Shown here: in pieces, positions 16,705 to 25,254 of the stretch
Position numbering within the stretch: the first letter of the stretch is position 1
Layout: every line of letters starts with the position of its first letter
Assembly (NCBI RefSeq): GCF_016775705.1
Contig: NZ_CP068760.1
Coordinates: 2,604,001-2,668,000, forward strand
DNA length: 64,000 nt
Direction: 5' to 3'
Source of the DNA: Chryseobacterium cucumeris
GTDB lineage: Bacteria; Bacteroidota; Bacteroidia; Flavobacteriales; Weeksellaceae
Program-made: the position numbers and the translations under genes
Notes under the pieces: generated by a model
What the model saw: only the letters and a program-made list of their open reading frames with translations
Databases searched by the model: none
Told to the model about the DNA's origin: nothing

Positions 16705-19668
16705 ATGAAATCAAAAAAAATACTTTTAGCGGCTGCGGTCATCTATTTCGGAATCTCCGATGCTCAACAGTCCCAATATTTTACCCAGAAAGAAAATTAC
16801 AGGTTCAATCTAGCCGAAAATCTTTATCAGACCAAAATATACAACGCTTCCCAGTACGAATATGCAAGACAATATTTCTACAATCAGAATTTGTCCCGTT
16901 CGAAAAAGGAAGGCGCTCAGTTTTTTGATAATGTGATCGGTGTGATTCTTCAGAAAAATCATGCTGAAGAAGGGTTAACGGCTTTCATGAAAGAATATCC
17001 TAATTCTGCTTATTTTGCTCAGGCTAATCTTCCACTGGCAGATTACTATTTAGCAAAAAAAGATTTCGATAAAGCGCTGGAGACTTTGAAAAAAGTAAAC
17101 CAGTATCAGCTTTCGAAAGAGGAGAATACCGAGTATATTCTGAAGCTTGGATATGCAAAATTCATGACGGGTGATTCCAAGGGAGCTACTGATGCCCTTG
17201 AAGAAGCTTATAAATCAGCAGATCAGTCCCAAAAAGGAGATATTGCTTATATGCTTGGGCATTTGTATTACAGCAACAGACAGAATGATAAAGCTTTCCA
17301 GTATTTTGATTCGATAAAGGATCAGGATAAGTTCTCCAAACTGGTACGTCCTTATTATGTACAGATGTATTATAATGATAAGAACTACGATCAGGCTATT
17401 ACAGAAGGAACAGCTTTGTTGAACGAAAATATTTCAGATTCTTATAAAGCAGAAGTTCATAAGATCATTGGGGAGAGTTATTTCATGAAGAATGATTACA
17501 CTTCTGCCTATCCGCATTTAAAAGATTATCTGAGTGTACAGCAGAATCCATCCGAAAACGATTTGTATGAGATGGGATTTGTGGCTGCACAGCTGAAGAA
17601 ATATGATGAAGCGGTTTCTTATTACAACCAGCTTCTGAACAGTAATTCTGCTTTAGCTCAAAATGCTTATTACCAGTTAGGAAATGCTTATCTGGCCGTA
17701 GATAAAAAACAGGAGGCTCTTTCTGCATTTCGTTCTTCTTATCAGATGGATTATGATGCGAAAGTGAAAAAACTGGCTCATGAGCAGTACGCTAAATTAA
17801 GTTACGATATCGGTAACCCGTTTGAAAGTCCTTCGGCGGTAATTCAAAGTTATATCAACGAAAATCAGAACGGAGCCAATGCCGCAGAAATGAGGTCATT
17901 ATTGGTGAAATCTTATCTGTATTCCGGAAACTATAAAGAAACGCTGAATGCGATTGACAGATTACAGAGTTCAACTCCTGAGATCAACAAAGTAGACCAG
18001 GAGGTTTCTTATCTATTAGGAACGGAGGAATTCAACAAAGGAAACTATGACGAAGCTGAGAAATATTTCTTAAGAAGTCTTGGTTTTAATATTAATAAAG
18101 AATTCAACAGCAGAGCTTTGTACTGGCTGGCACAGGTGTATTACCAAAAAGGAAATTATCCTTCTGCCATTGTACGTTATGAAAAGCTTCTTACTGAAAA
18201 CTTCCCTGAAAAACAGCAGCTGCCTTATGATTTGGGATATGCCTATTTTAAATCTAAGAAATTTGATCAGGCGGCTACTTATTTCAAACAATATCTTGCC
18301 AATCCGAAACCGGAGTTTAAAAATGACGCAGAACTTCGTCTTGCAGATATCCATTATGCCAACAATGATCTGAACGAAGCCATTGCTATCTATGATAAAA
18401 ACGAAGATGCTACGGATTATACTTTGTATCAAAAAGCAATGGCTCTGGGATTCAAAGGAGATACACAGGCGAAGATTAACAACCTTAAAAACCTTTTATC
18501 AAAATATCCGGATTCCGAATATTATGATGATGCTCAATACGAAATAGGAACAGCCTACGCTGCTCAGGATGATTTTGCCAACTCTAATGATTATTTCGGA
18601 AAAGTAATTAAAGGTTCTTCCGACAAAGATCTGATTGCGAATGCTTCTATCTATAGAGCGCAGAATTACATCGATCAAAACCAGAATGATAAAGCACTTT
18701 CCGAATTGAAATCTCTGGGTGAGCAGTATAAAAATACGGCCTATGCTCAGAAAGTAGTTCAGGCTGCAAAACCTATCTTTACGAAAAACGGAGATGTTTC
18801 AGGATATGAAACTTTCGCAAGAAATATTGGAGTAAATGTAGATGCTGCTGAAATTGATGAGATCAACTTATCTACAGGGAAGCAGTTGTTCGCGAAGAAA
18901 GATTATAAGAATGCAATTTCTTACTACGAAAAGTATCTGACACAGAACCCGACAGGGGAAGGATTGTACCAGGCTAAGTACGAATTAGGAGAAAGTTATT
19001 ATCAGACTAACAATTCAACCAAAGCTTTACTTGTGCTTCAGGAAGTTGCTGGAATTCAGAATGATTACCAGGATGATGCGCAAACTCGTTTAGCTCAGAT
19101 CTTCCTTGCACAGGGGAATACTGCTGAAGCTAAAAAGTACCTTGAAGGCATCAAAAATTCTTCCAACATCAGCATTAAAAACTATGCAAATGTGGAATTG
19201 ATGAAACTGTATGCGGAAGAAAACAATTTCTTAGAAGCTGAAAAATTAGCCAATGCAGTAATCGCCAATTCTAAAAACTCGGCAGCCGTTATTGAAACTG
19301 CGAAAGTGATTAAAGCAAGAAGCCTGATGAACTCAGGAAAAGACAAAGATGCACAGGCTGCCTATTCTTCTCTTGAAAAATCATCGAATACTTCGGTAGC
19401 TGCGGAAGCTTTATATGCAAAAGCCTATTATCAGAACAAAGGAAAAGCTTTCAAGTTTTCTAATGAGACGATCTTTAAGCTTGCCAATAATTATGCATCA
19501 GAAGAATTCTGGGGAGCAAAAGCTTTGGTATTGATGGCTAAAAACTATATCGGCCTGAAAGATAACTACCAGGCAAGTTATACCTGTGATCAGATCATTG
19601 CAAACTATAAGGATTTCCCTGAAATTGTTGCAGAAGCAAAAGAAGTTAAAAAACAGATTAAGAAATAG
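16705..19668 (+). CDS. Large tetratricopeptide-repeat protein, exported
   Basis: 987 residues with a signal peptide (MKSKKILLAAAVIYFGISDAQ) and then TPR-like helical hairpins almost to the end, for example KDFDKALETLKKVNQYQ, YDEAVSYYNQLLNSN, GNYPSAIVRYEKLL and KDYKNAISYYEKYLTQNP. Proteins of this build act as periplasmic or outer-membrane scaffolds. It precedes a small lipoprotein gene (3-nt gap) and an outer-membrane barrel gene, suggesting an envelope assembly unit. No enzymatic domain is visible. Confidence 0.85.
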   Translation: MKSKKILLAAAVIYFGISDAQQSQYFTQKENYRFNLAENLYQTKIYNASQYEYARQYFYNQNLSRSKKEGAQFFDNVIGVILQKNHAEEGLTAFMKEYPNSAYFAQANLPLADYYLAKKDFDKALETLKKVNQYQLSKEENTEYILKLGYAKFMTGDSKGATDALEEAYKSADQSQKGDIAYMLGHLYYSNRQNDKAFQYFDSIKDQDKFSKLVRPYYVQMYYNDKNYDQAITEGTALLNENISDSYKAEVHKIIGESYFMKNDYTSAYPHLKDYLSVQQNPSENDLYEMGFVAAQLKKYDEAVSYYNQLLNSNSALAQNAYYQLGNAYLAVDKKQEALSAFRSSYQMDYDAKVKKLAHEQYAKLSYDIGNPFESPSAVIQSYINENQNGANAAEMRSLLVKSYLYSGNYKETLNAIDRLQSSTPEINKVDQEVSYLLGTEEFNKGNYDEAEKYFLRSLGFNINKEFNSRALYWLAQVYYQKGNYPSAIVRYEKLLTENFPEKQQLPYDLGYAYFKSKKFDQAATYFKQYLANPKPEFKNDAELRLADIHYANNDLNEAIAIYDKNEDATDYTLYQKAMALGFKGDTQAKINNLKNLLSKYPDSEYYDDAQYEIGTAYAAQDDFANSNDYFGKVIKGSSDKDLIANASIYRAQNYIDQNQNDKALSELKSLGEQYKNTAYAQKVVQAAKPIFTKNGDVSGYETFARNIGVNVDAAEIDEINLSTGKQLFAKKDYKNAISYYEKYLTQNPTGEGLYQAKYELGESYYQTNNSTKALLVLQEVAGIQNDYQDDAQTRLAQIFLAQGNTAEAKKYLEGIKNSSNISIKNYANVELMKLYAEENNFLEAEKLANAVIANSKNSAAVIETAKVIKARSLMNSGKDKDAQAAYSSLEKSSNTSVAAEALYAKAYYQNKGKAFKFSNETIFKLANNYASEEFWGAKALVLMAKNYIGLKDNYQASYTCDQIIANYKDFPEIVAEAKEVKKQIKK

Positions 19669-19671
19669 TAC

Positions 19672-20163
19672 ATGAAGGTTTTTAAAATTACCATATATTC
19701 TTTTTTAATTTCTGCTTCACTCTGGAGCTGTATTCCTTCATACAGTGCCTATCCAAAAGAGTATAACCACGCAAAAGCTGACTTTCAAAAACAGAAAGCT
19801 TTTGTAGTGAATAAGGATCTTAAGAAAGAATTTGAGATTTTAAAACATTCTGATATTTATGAAATTGTAGAAGACAGTACCAATGTATCTAAGATAACAC
19901 TGCATCCGATGAAAACCTATACTCCTCCTTGCGGAAACCCAATGATAGGAAGTATGATTACAGTCGGGTTACTGCCTTCAGCATTTCCTTATGATATTGT
20001 TTACAGTTATGATGTAGCTGAGAATAGTGCAACAAAAAATTATCAATACAAATTACAAGTTTATCAAAGCCTTTGGCTGTTTAATATATTCAGACTGGGG
20101 AGAACTTTTTCAAAACAGTCGGGGAAAGCTTTATTAGGCAGTTATATTGCTTCCAATAAATAA
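19672..20163 (+). CDS. Small lipoprotein, hypothetical
   Basis: 163 residues. The N-terminus (MKVFKITIYSFLISASLWSC) is a short signal with a plausible lipobox LWSC, so Cys20 would be lipidated. The rest has no recognised domain; it contains TYTPPCGNPMIGSMITVGLLPSAFPY, a hydrophobic middle segment. It begins 3 nt after the TPR gene and ends 35 nt before the barrel gene, so the three are likely one operon. Function unknown. Confidence 0.65.
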   Translation: MKVFKITIYSFLISASLWSCIPSYSAYPKEYNHAKADFQKQKAFVVNKDLKKEFEILKHSDIYEIVEDSTNVSKITLHPMKTYTPPCGNPMIGSMITVGLLPSAFPYDIVYSYDVAENSATKNYQYKLQVYQSLWLFNIFRLGRTFSKQSGKALLGSYIASNK

Positions 20164-20198
20164 AAGCCCGTTATATATTTTTTTCAAATAAAGAAAAT

Positions 20199-21962
20199 AT
20201 GAACAAGAAAATTCAATTATTATCCATATTATTTTTAGGGGTTTCGTCGGTGGCGTTTTCCCAGATCAAGGAGGAAAAGCTGGTTCTTAACAAAAAAAGA
20301 GAACCGGAAGTGAAGAAGATCGAGAAGAAGAAAACTTCTGTGGAAACCATTAAAAATTATCCGCCGGAAGAGAAATCGCAGACACCTGTGAAATATACCA
20401 TCACAGATGTTCCTGCTGTTTCAGATTTCAAAACTTCAACGATTCAGGGGGAGGACGTAGCTCCGAAATTTGACGGGACCGCTCAGAATAACTATTTCCA
20501 GTTCGGAATGGGTAACTACGGGAAAATCCTGGTAGATGGAAACGTTTCAAAAACTCTTGAAAATAAGCTTGAAGTAGGTGCAGATGTTCATGTTCTTTCC
20601 ACCAATGGTCTTAAAAAAGATTATGACTGGAAATCCGGGCAGACTTCAGCGAATATCGCCGCTTTCCTCAACTCTTACGGTGAAAAAGGAAAGTTCAACC
20701 TTAATGCTGAATATGGCTTAGATAGCTATAATTATTATGGGATCTACGCTATGCAGCCTACCGGAGAGCTTGATCTGAAACAAAAAGTAAATCAGTTTAA
20801 AGTAAACGGGTATTACGATTTTTATTCCAACGAAATCTTAAATGATGTAAGGGTAAAATCATCATTCCTGAAGGATCATTTTGATGCTCAGGAAAATCAG
20901 GTGTCTATTCTTGCCAATTTCTCCAAACATGCTGTTGAATTAGGTAAATCAGGAATCAACCTGAATGCTGACCTTGGAGTAGGATTGGATGCGGTAAAGA
21001 CAGATTTTGCCATCAGGGATAAAAACTCTGCTAACTTCTTCAATACCAGCCTGACTCCGAAAGTAACTTTCAGAAAAGGAGACTCTTATTTGACGTTAGG
21101 ATCTTCATTCTCTTTCCTGAATGCTAAAAATTCCAACGATCAGCTAGAGCAGCAAAAAAATAATAAAACCTATTGGTTCCCACAGGCAGAGTTTCAGTTT
21201 GCCGCTGCTAATGAATTTAAATTCTACGGAGGGGTAGACGGTGGTTTGAAACTGAATACATACGGAGATATGTTACAGACGAATCCATTTATCCTTTCTG
21301 ACCAGTTTTTAAAGCCCACAGAGACTAAATATCGTTTTTATGTAGGATTGAGAGGGGACATTGACGAAACGCTGAAATACGACTTCTCTGCGGGTTATGG
21401 AAAAATGAGAGATATTATGTTCTTTAAGGCCAATGATCTTTTCGATAACAACTCTGTTAATCGTTCTGCCTACAATTTTGCCAATACATTCTCTGCAGTG
21501 TATGATGACGGAAATGTAAGCGATATTAAGGGTAGTGTGCAGTATTTCCCATTGGCTAACCTTATTTTAGACGGAGAATTGAGGTTTACCAAGTACGATC
21601 TTAAGGCTTACGACAACATTTATAACGTTCCTTTGTTCAATGCGAGCATCGGGGCAAAATATACGATGCTTGACAAGAAGTTATTACTTGGATTCAAAGG
21701 AATCTTTGCAAGTGACAGAACTACAAACTCTTATGCGATAGAAGGTATAGGTGATCCTAACATAATTTACCAGTCTACAGAGAATACAAATGATAAAGTT
21801 GGAGGGTATGCTGATTTAAATCTTTCCGCAGAGTATAAAATTCACAAAAATTTCAGTATTTTCGCACTCGGAAATAATCTTCTGAGCTCAAAATACCAGA
21901 CGTACAAGGGATATAAAGTCCTGGGTGCGCAGATTCTGGGAGGCGTGAAAATTACTTTCTAA
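20199..21962 (+). CDS. Outer-membrane beta-barrel protein (TonB-receptor-like barrel)
   Basis: 587 residues with a signal peptide (MNKKIQLLSILFLGVSSVAFSQ) followed by a lysine-rich linker of about 60 residues (KKREPEVKKIEKKK) and then repeated amphipathic strands of TonB-receptor-like barrel character, ending in ILGGVKITF with a terminal phenylalanine as expected for BAM insertion. There is no plug domain or TonB box, so it is not a complete TonB receptor. It shares a putative operon with the TPR protein and lipoprotein. Transport or anchoring role is unknown. Confidence 0.75.
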   Translation: MNKKIQLLSILFLGVSSVAFSQIKEEKLVLNKKREPEVKKIEKKKTSVETIKNYPPEEKSQTPVKYTITDVPAVSDFKTSTIQGEDVAPKFDGTAQNNYFQFGMGNYGKILVDGNVSKTLENKLEVGADVHVLSTNGLKKDYDWKSGQTSANIAAFLNSYGEKGKFNLNAEYGLDSYNYYGIYAMQPTGELDLKQKVNQFKVNGYYDFYSNEILNDVRVKSSFLKDHFDAQENQVSILANFSKHAVELGKSGINLNADLGVGLDAVKTDFAIRDKNSANFFNTSLTPKVTFRKGDSYLTLGSSFSFLNAKNSNDQLEQQKNNKTYWFPQAEFQFAAANEFKFYGGVDGGLKLNTYGDMLQTNPFILSDQFLKPTETKYRFYVGLRGDIDETLKYDFSAGYGKMRDIMFFKANDLFDNNSVNRSAYNFANTFSAVYDDGNVSDIKGSVQYFPLANLILDGELRFTKYDLKAYDNIYNVPLFNASIGAKYTMLDKKLLLGFKGIFASDRTTNSYAIEGIGDPNIIYQSTENTNDKVGGYADLNLSAEYKIHKNFSIFALGNNLLSSKYQTYKGYKVLGAQILGGVKITF

Positions 21963-22008
21963 AGTATAAATGATAGGTAATCAAGCATTACTCATTACTT
22001 ATCATTCA

Positions 22009-23622
22009 TTACTTATGAATACGGCTGCATAGTTTAATGGATAGAACTTCGGATTTCGGCTCCGACAGTGAGGGTTCGAATCCTTCTGCGGTCACTCGGA
22101 CGGACGAGACATTTTTTTTAATGTTTTGTTCGTCTTTTTTTGTCTGTAAACTATTGTTAATCTGTAAGATATAAGATAACGCGGAATTTAATTTTGGTGT
22201 TCGAAACGCATTTTCTTCAAACTCAAGTTTTTCTGCTAAAATCGAACACAAAATGTCACGTTTAGTTTCTGTATCTCCTTGTGAGTAAAGCATTGACAGA
22301 TTAGGTATGATATTTAGAACCGTTTCAACTTTTTTCGTGATGCCAAGATTTTTTCTTGTCAATTTCTGATTTTGTAATTCCATTTCTAAATTGTCTAACT
22401 TAGCTTTGGTATCAGATTTTATGAGACGGTAATCATCATAATCTAGCAGATCGTTCAAGTATTTGTCTCTGGCATTGTCTAATTTATTATTTAAATCTTG
22501 TAATTGCGAGACAAGATATTTTTTTCTGTCATCAACATTTTGTTGGATATGTTTAAAATTAAACAGTATTATTTCCTTTATTAATTGTTTTGCGCTTTCG
22601 TTAAAACTTAATGTTTTTAATTGCTCTTCAAAAATTGTATTGACCACAGTGGAATTGTATCTATAGCCGCATTTTGAATTACAATGGTAATAGTAATATA
22701 CTTTAAGTTTGCCCTTGGAACCGCTGCCTGAGATATGTTGCCCACATCTGGGACATTTCAGAAAACCTCTGAGTGGCAAATTCTCCGAAACAAGAATTTT
22801 ACCCCTTGGCCGTTCATCCTTCGTTTTTCCGGTGAGTACCTGCTGAACTTGGATAAATAATGAATCAGAAATCAGGGGTTCATGCTTTCCTTCAACAATA
22901 CATTCCTCCTCATCTTTATAAGCTTTTATAAAAATTTTGCCACAATAAATAGGGTTACGGATAGATTTATAAAACGAACTTCTACTGATAGGACTTCCTC
23001 CCATCGAATTCATTTTTTTGCGTATTTGGTCTATGGCATATTTTCCTTTGGAAAGTTCGTTAAAAGCCCATCGCATGTTTGATGCTTCGGGTTCTTTTAT
23101 AGCCACATATTTTCGGCCATCTTCAGTACATTTATTGATGTACCCGTAAGAAGCGGTCCCCATAACTCGTCCTTCTTTCTGTGCTCTTCTCATTCCATAG
23201 AATGTATTTAATGCTCTGCGATCATTTTCTACTTCTGGAGCAGCAAGGTAGATAGCAAGCATCATTTTATTTTCAGGGATACTTGTGTCCAGTGGCTGTT
23301 CAATAGCTTGTGGAGAAATATTGTGATTTTGTAGCAGCTTAATCATTTGATAGGCGTCGCCAGCATTTCGACTAAACCGATCCCATTTGGTAAAAAGCAA
23401 ATAATTGGGTTTTGTACTCCTTTTTTTTATATGATTGACATATTTAATCCATTCTGGCCTTACAAAGTTTTTTGCCGAATGATCTTCAAATATCGTCTGA
23501 CCAATAATTAAATTGTTTTGTTTGCAGTAACGCTCAAGCCGTTCAAACTGATCCCTCTGAGAATAACCTTTATCCGCCTGTTCGTCGGTAGAAACCCGAA
23601 TGTATAAATCTGCTATCTTCAT
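22009..23622 (-). CDS. Large serine recombinase (ICE integrase)
   Basis: 537 residues from the ATG at 23622 (MKIADLYIRVSTDEQ); a TTG start 7 codons upstream is less likely. Domains: N-terminal resolvase catalytic domain with nucleophile Ser11 in YIRVSTDEQ and KWDRFSRNAGDAY; a recombinase DNA-binding domain from about residue 170 (GTASYGYINKCTEDGRKYV, MRWAFNELSKGKYAIDQI); a zinc ribbon CPRCGQHISGSG...YHCNSKCGY; then a long coiled coil (residues 360-440). The final ~30 residues are the antisense reading of tRNA-Arg, so the stop codon lies in flanking chromosomal DNA. It should integrate and excise the element. Confidence 0.92.
   Translation of the reverse strand: MKIADLYIRVSTDEQADKGYSQRDQFERLERYCKQNNLIIGQTIFEDHSAKNFVRPEWIKYVNHIKKRSTKPNYLLFTKWDRFSRNAGDAYQMIKLLQNHNISPQAIEQPLDTSIPENKMMLAIYLAAPEVENDRRALNTFYGMRRAQKEGRVMGTASYGYINKCTEDGRKYVAIKEPEASNMRWAFNELSKGKYAIDQIRKKMNSMGGSPISRSSFYKSIRNPIYCGKIFIKAYKDEEECIVEGKHEPLISDSLFIQVQQVLTGKTKDERPRGKILVSENLPLRGFLKCPRCGQHISGSGSKGKLKVYYYYHCNSKCGYRYNSTVVNTIFEEQLKTLSFNESAKQLIKEIILFNFKHIQQNVDDRKKYLVSQLQDLNNKLDNARDKYLNDLLDYDDYRLIKSDTKAKLDNLEMELQNQKLTRKNLGITKKVETVLNIIPNLSMLYSQGDTETKRDILCSILAEKLEFEENAFRTPKLNSALSYILQINNSLQTKKDEQNIKKNVSSVRVTAEGFEPSLSEPKSEVLSIKLCSRIHK
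22023..22094 (+). tRNA. tRNA-Arg (anticodon TCG)
   Basis: A cloverleaf can be folded by eye. Acceptor 22023-22029 pairs with 22087-22093; the D arm is GTTT/GAAC; the anticodon stem TCGGA/TCCGA (22049-22053 / 22061-22065) encloses anticodon TCG at 22056-22058; the T arm GAGGG/CCTTC encloses TTCGAAT; the discriminator is A22094. CCA is not encoded. The acceptor stem needs two G-U pairs (positions 2 and 4), whereas its 3' strand TGCGGTC would pair perfectly with GACCGCA. A serine recombinase gene overlaps it antisense, marking an integration site. Confidence 0.92.
22086..22100. other. Probable left attachment junction (att) of the ICE at the tRNA 3' end
   Basis: The element's recombinase gene abuts and overlaps the 3' half of tRNA-Arg, so the crossover should lie within or just after the tRNA. 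The exact core cannot be set because the right junction is outside the window. The mismatched acceptor stem suggests the crossover lies between the 5' acceptor strand and the tRNA 3' end, so the core may begin earlier than shown. Confidence 0.4.
22103..22141 (+). terminator. Hairpin plus T-run downstream of tRNA-Arg
   Basis: An outer stem GACGA/TCGTC (22103-22107 with 22130-22134) and an inner stem ACATT/AATGT enclose a T-run, followed by TTTTTTTG. It is positioned to terminate the tRNA transcript, but the same bases encode the end of the recombinase on the other strand. Confidence 0.4.
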
Positions 23623-23670
23623 GATCTTTCTATTGTTATTCAAAAAAAAATAATTTATGCAATATAAGAA

Positions 23671-23892
23671 TTATTTGGTAATGAACTCTTTTATAATGAG
23701 TTCTGCAATTTTGTGCAAAATTTCAGAGATTACTTTTACTTCTTGGTCAGTTAATTTTAGCCCCGAATTTAAAAGTATTTTTTTTGTTTTTTCAAAAGGA
23801 AGTTGCTGAATAGTATGATAACTATATAATGATCTTGGTAATGTCTTTATAGCATTACTTTTTCTTATTTTATGATTACGGTTTCTCTTCAT
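23671..23892 (-). CDS. Small basic hypothetical protein next to the recombinase
   Basis: 73 residues: a basic N-terminus (MKRNRNHKIRKSNAIKT) and a C-terminal helix (SGLKLTDQEVKVISEILHKIAELIIKEF). It lies 48 nt upstream of the recombinase on the same strand, so it could be cotranscribed and might assist or regulate integration/excision. I do not recognise the family; codon use and the tidy helix pattern suggest it is real. Confidence 0.55.
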   Translation of the reverse strand: MKRNRNHKIRKSNAIKTLPRSLYSYHTIQQLPFEKTKKILLNSGLKLTDQEVKVISEILHKIAELIIKEFITK

Positions 23893-24050
23893 AAACCATC
23901 TCTATTTAGTCAGTTCCGGTACTATGTGTTTAACTATGAGTTAAATTACCATTAACTGCTTTATCATGGTGAATAGCTGCTCATTTGGAACATAATGTCT
24001 TTTGCTGGCTTATTTAATTGAATATTGTTTACAGATATTTCAAAAATACC
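23893..24050. other. Intergenic DNA before the first repeat block
   Basis: No gene seen. AT-rich DNA that probably carries the promoter of the small-protein/recombinase unit on the minus strand. The conserved leader of the duplicated block begins at 24051, so the full gene-free gap runs to 24326. Confidence 0.4.
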
Positions 24051-24300
24051 CGGTAAAAAGGCAGCCAAGTTGTAACGGTCAGCCCTTCTATCTATATCCC
24101 TGTCAAAAGACTACGGCATAAACGGTTTCCTCCCTAAAGGTACCCTCCAGTTATTCCGTTTCCTTTTGCCTTTCACTTTGCCCGTAACAATAATCTGCTT
24201 TCTTTTTTCCGGTTTTTCTTTTGAAAAATATCAATAGAGTCTTGGGCTCAATAGGAAGAGGGAATTGATTTAATAATTAAGCAGGTACGGGAAAAGAAAG

Positions 24301-24319
24301 GCTCCGCCGTATCCGGAGC
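24301..24319 (+). promoter_or_regulatory. Hairpin that covers a GGAG just upstream of radC copy 1
   Basis: GCTCCG (24301-24306) pairs with CGGAGC (24314-24319), and the GGAG in the 3' arm lies 9 nt before the radC ATG at 24327. The same hairpin precedes copy 2. It could hide a Shine-Dalgarno-like sequence, although Bacteroidota depend little on such sites. Confidence 0.4.
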
Positions 24320-24326
24320 AAAACAA

Positions 24327-24770
24327 ATGAAGTTTAATATTGTCAATGAAATTAAATTAACCTATTCAAGAGAAGGGAATGCCGAAAAACTGATAACAAA
24401 TTCAGATGATGCGGTTGAAGTATTCAGAGCACATTTTGATAATAGCCAAATTGACTATAGAGAATCATTTTATGCACTCTATTTGAATCATGCACATAAC
24501 GTTTTAGGAATAAAGAAAATTTCGGAATCTGGAATTTCTGCAACACTGGTGGATATTAGAATTATTATGCAGGCCGCCTTATTGTGTAATGCGTCATCTA
24601 TTATTGTAGCACATAACCATCCATCGGGAAGTTTAAAACCGTCATCTGAGGATCTGAAAATGACCGGTAAAATCAGGAATGCCTCTGAATTTTTAAATAT
24701 TCAACTGCTGGATCATTGTATTTTAACATCTACAGAATACTTATCATTTGCCGATGAAGGTTTACTGTGA
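24327..24770 (+). CDS. radC: RadC-like JAB-domain protein, copy 1
   Basis: 147 residues comprising the JAB/MPN-like C-terminal domain of RadC only, without the helix-hairpin-helix part. The metal-binding signature is intact: AHNHPSGSLKPSSEDLKMTG. Stand-alone RadC proteins of this size are common on Bacteroidota ICEs, where their role is unproven (a DNA repair role for RadC itself is disputed). A near-identical copy lies at 46955-47398. This copy is separated from the tra operon by the 22-kb cargo and carries a truncated traN end behind it. Confidence 0.88.
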   Translation: MKFNIVNEIKLTYSREGNAEKLITNSDDAVEVFRAHFDNSQIDYRESFYALYLNHAHNVLGIKKISESGISATLVDIRIIMQAALLCNASSIIVAHNHPSGSLKPSSEDLKMTGKIRNASEFLNIQLLDHCILTSTEYLSFADEGLL

Positions 24771-24794
24771 GAGATTTTGTAAATTATAAATCAT

Positions 24795-24825
24795 AAAAAA
24801 CGGCAATTAAAGATTGCCGTTTTTT
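24795..24825 (+). terminator. Intrinsic terminator of radC copy 1
   Basis: Stem CGGCAAT/ATTGCCG (24801-24807 with 24813-24819) has a 5-nt loop, an A-run before and a T-run after. It is bidirectional in form. Confidence 0.85.
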
Positions 24826-24833
24826 AATTTTCG

Positions 24834-24875
24834 GCGAAAAGACAGATCTTCCTTTGGTCGAAGGTGTCTTTTCGC
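24834..24875. repeat. Conserved 11-bp-stem hairpin after radC (copy 1)
   Basis: GCGAAAAGACA (24834-24844) pairs with TGTCTTTTCGC (24865-24875); an inner CTTC/GAAG can extend the fold. The same structure is kept at 47459-47500, where it lies between the convergent radC and traN genes. A role as RNA processing site or terminator is possible. Confidence 0.6.
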
Positions 24876-24886
24876 GGTAAAATTAT

Positions 24887-24991
24887 ATTGTATTATTGGG
24901 GAGTTTATTTGATCATTTTTGCTCTGACCAGATCTCTGTTTTTTACTTTAATCCGCTGATGGCAGCCATCGTTTTTTTCAAATTTTTCAAT
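24887..24991 (-). pseudogene. Truncated 3' end of traN
   Basis: About 100 bp match the last ~35 codons of traN at 47508-47614. One extra G in the run near 24900 puts the last codons out of frame, and the rest of the gene is missing: similarity ends near 24991. What follows (24992-25100) reads on the minus strand as an open stretch with MAVVTLKDGNMDSTLVKEY, which I cannot identify and which has no clear start. This remnant shows that the block is a duplication of the radC-traN junction. Confidence 0.75.
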
Positions 24992-24999
24992 ACGGGATT

Positions 25000-25254
25000 C
25001 GAACTGTATTCTTTAACCAGTGTACTATCCATATTTCCATCTTTTAAAGTAACAACTGCCATGCTTCCGCCACAGTTTATTGTTAATTTATTAAGGAAAT
25101 AATACTTGATTCTTGTAATTCAATTCTTTTCAGAGATAAAAAAATCTCGTAGTATTTCAAAATCCAAACAAACTACTACATTGATACAAACTCAAAATTT
25201 GTTTCATTAAAAGTGTAAGGTATAAAGTAATAGAAATAAAGAATTATTATAGTA
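25000..25254. other. Junction DNA with possible gene remnant
   Basis: No intact gene. A minus-strand open stretch of about 45 codons (roughly 25100-24945) fuses an unknown sequence to the antisense traN remnant in another frame. A short GAGAT/ATCTC hairpin lies near 25133-25148. The remainder to the methyltransferase stop at 25255 is AT-rich. Confidence 0.35.

Larger units (their letters stand above)
24051..24991. repeat. Direct repeat copy 1: leader, radC, end of traN (~941 bp)
   Basis: The block starting CCGGTAAAAAGGCAGCCAAG matches 46685-47614 in the same orientation. It includes a ~270-bp leader with CCTCCCTAAAGGTACCCTCCA, the radC gene, an intrinsic terminator, a hairpin, and about 100 bp equal to the 3' end of traN on the minus strand. 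Similarity stops abruptly near 24991. Sequence divergence is small (RadC differs at 4 of 147 residues). Confidence 0.9.

Noticed and set aside
22009..22105. The last ~30 residues of the recombinase as true protein domain
   Set aside because: They are the antisense reading of tRNA-Arg (GFEPSLSEPKSEVL pattern) and carry no domain information; they are kept only as the formal end of the frame.
24896..25102. 68-codon plus-strand frame as gene
   Set aside because: It is antisense to the traN remnant and junction DNA, with no family match or promoter.
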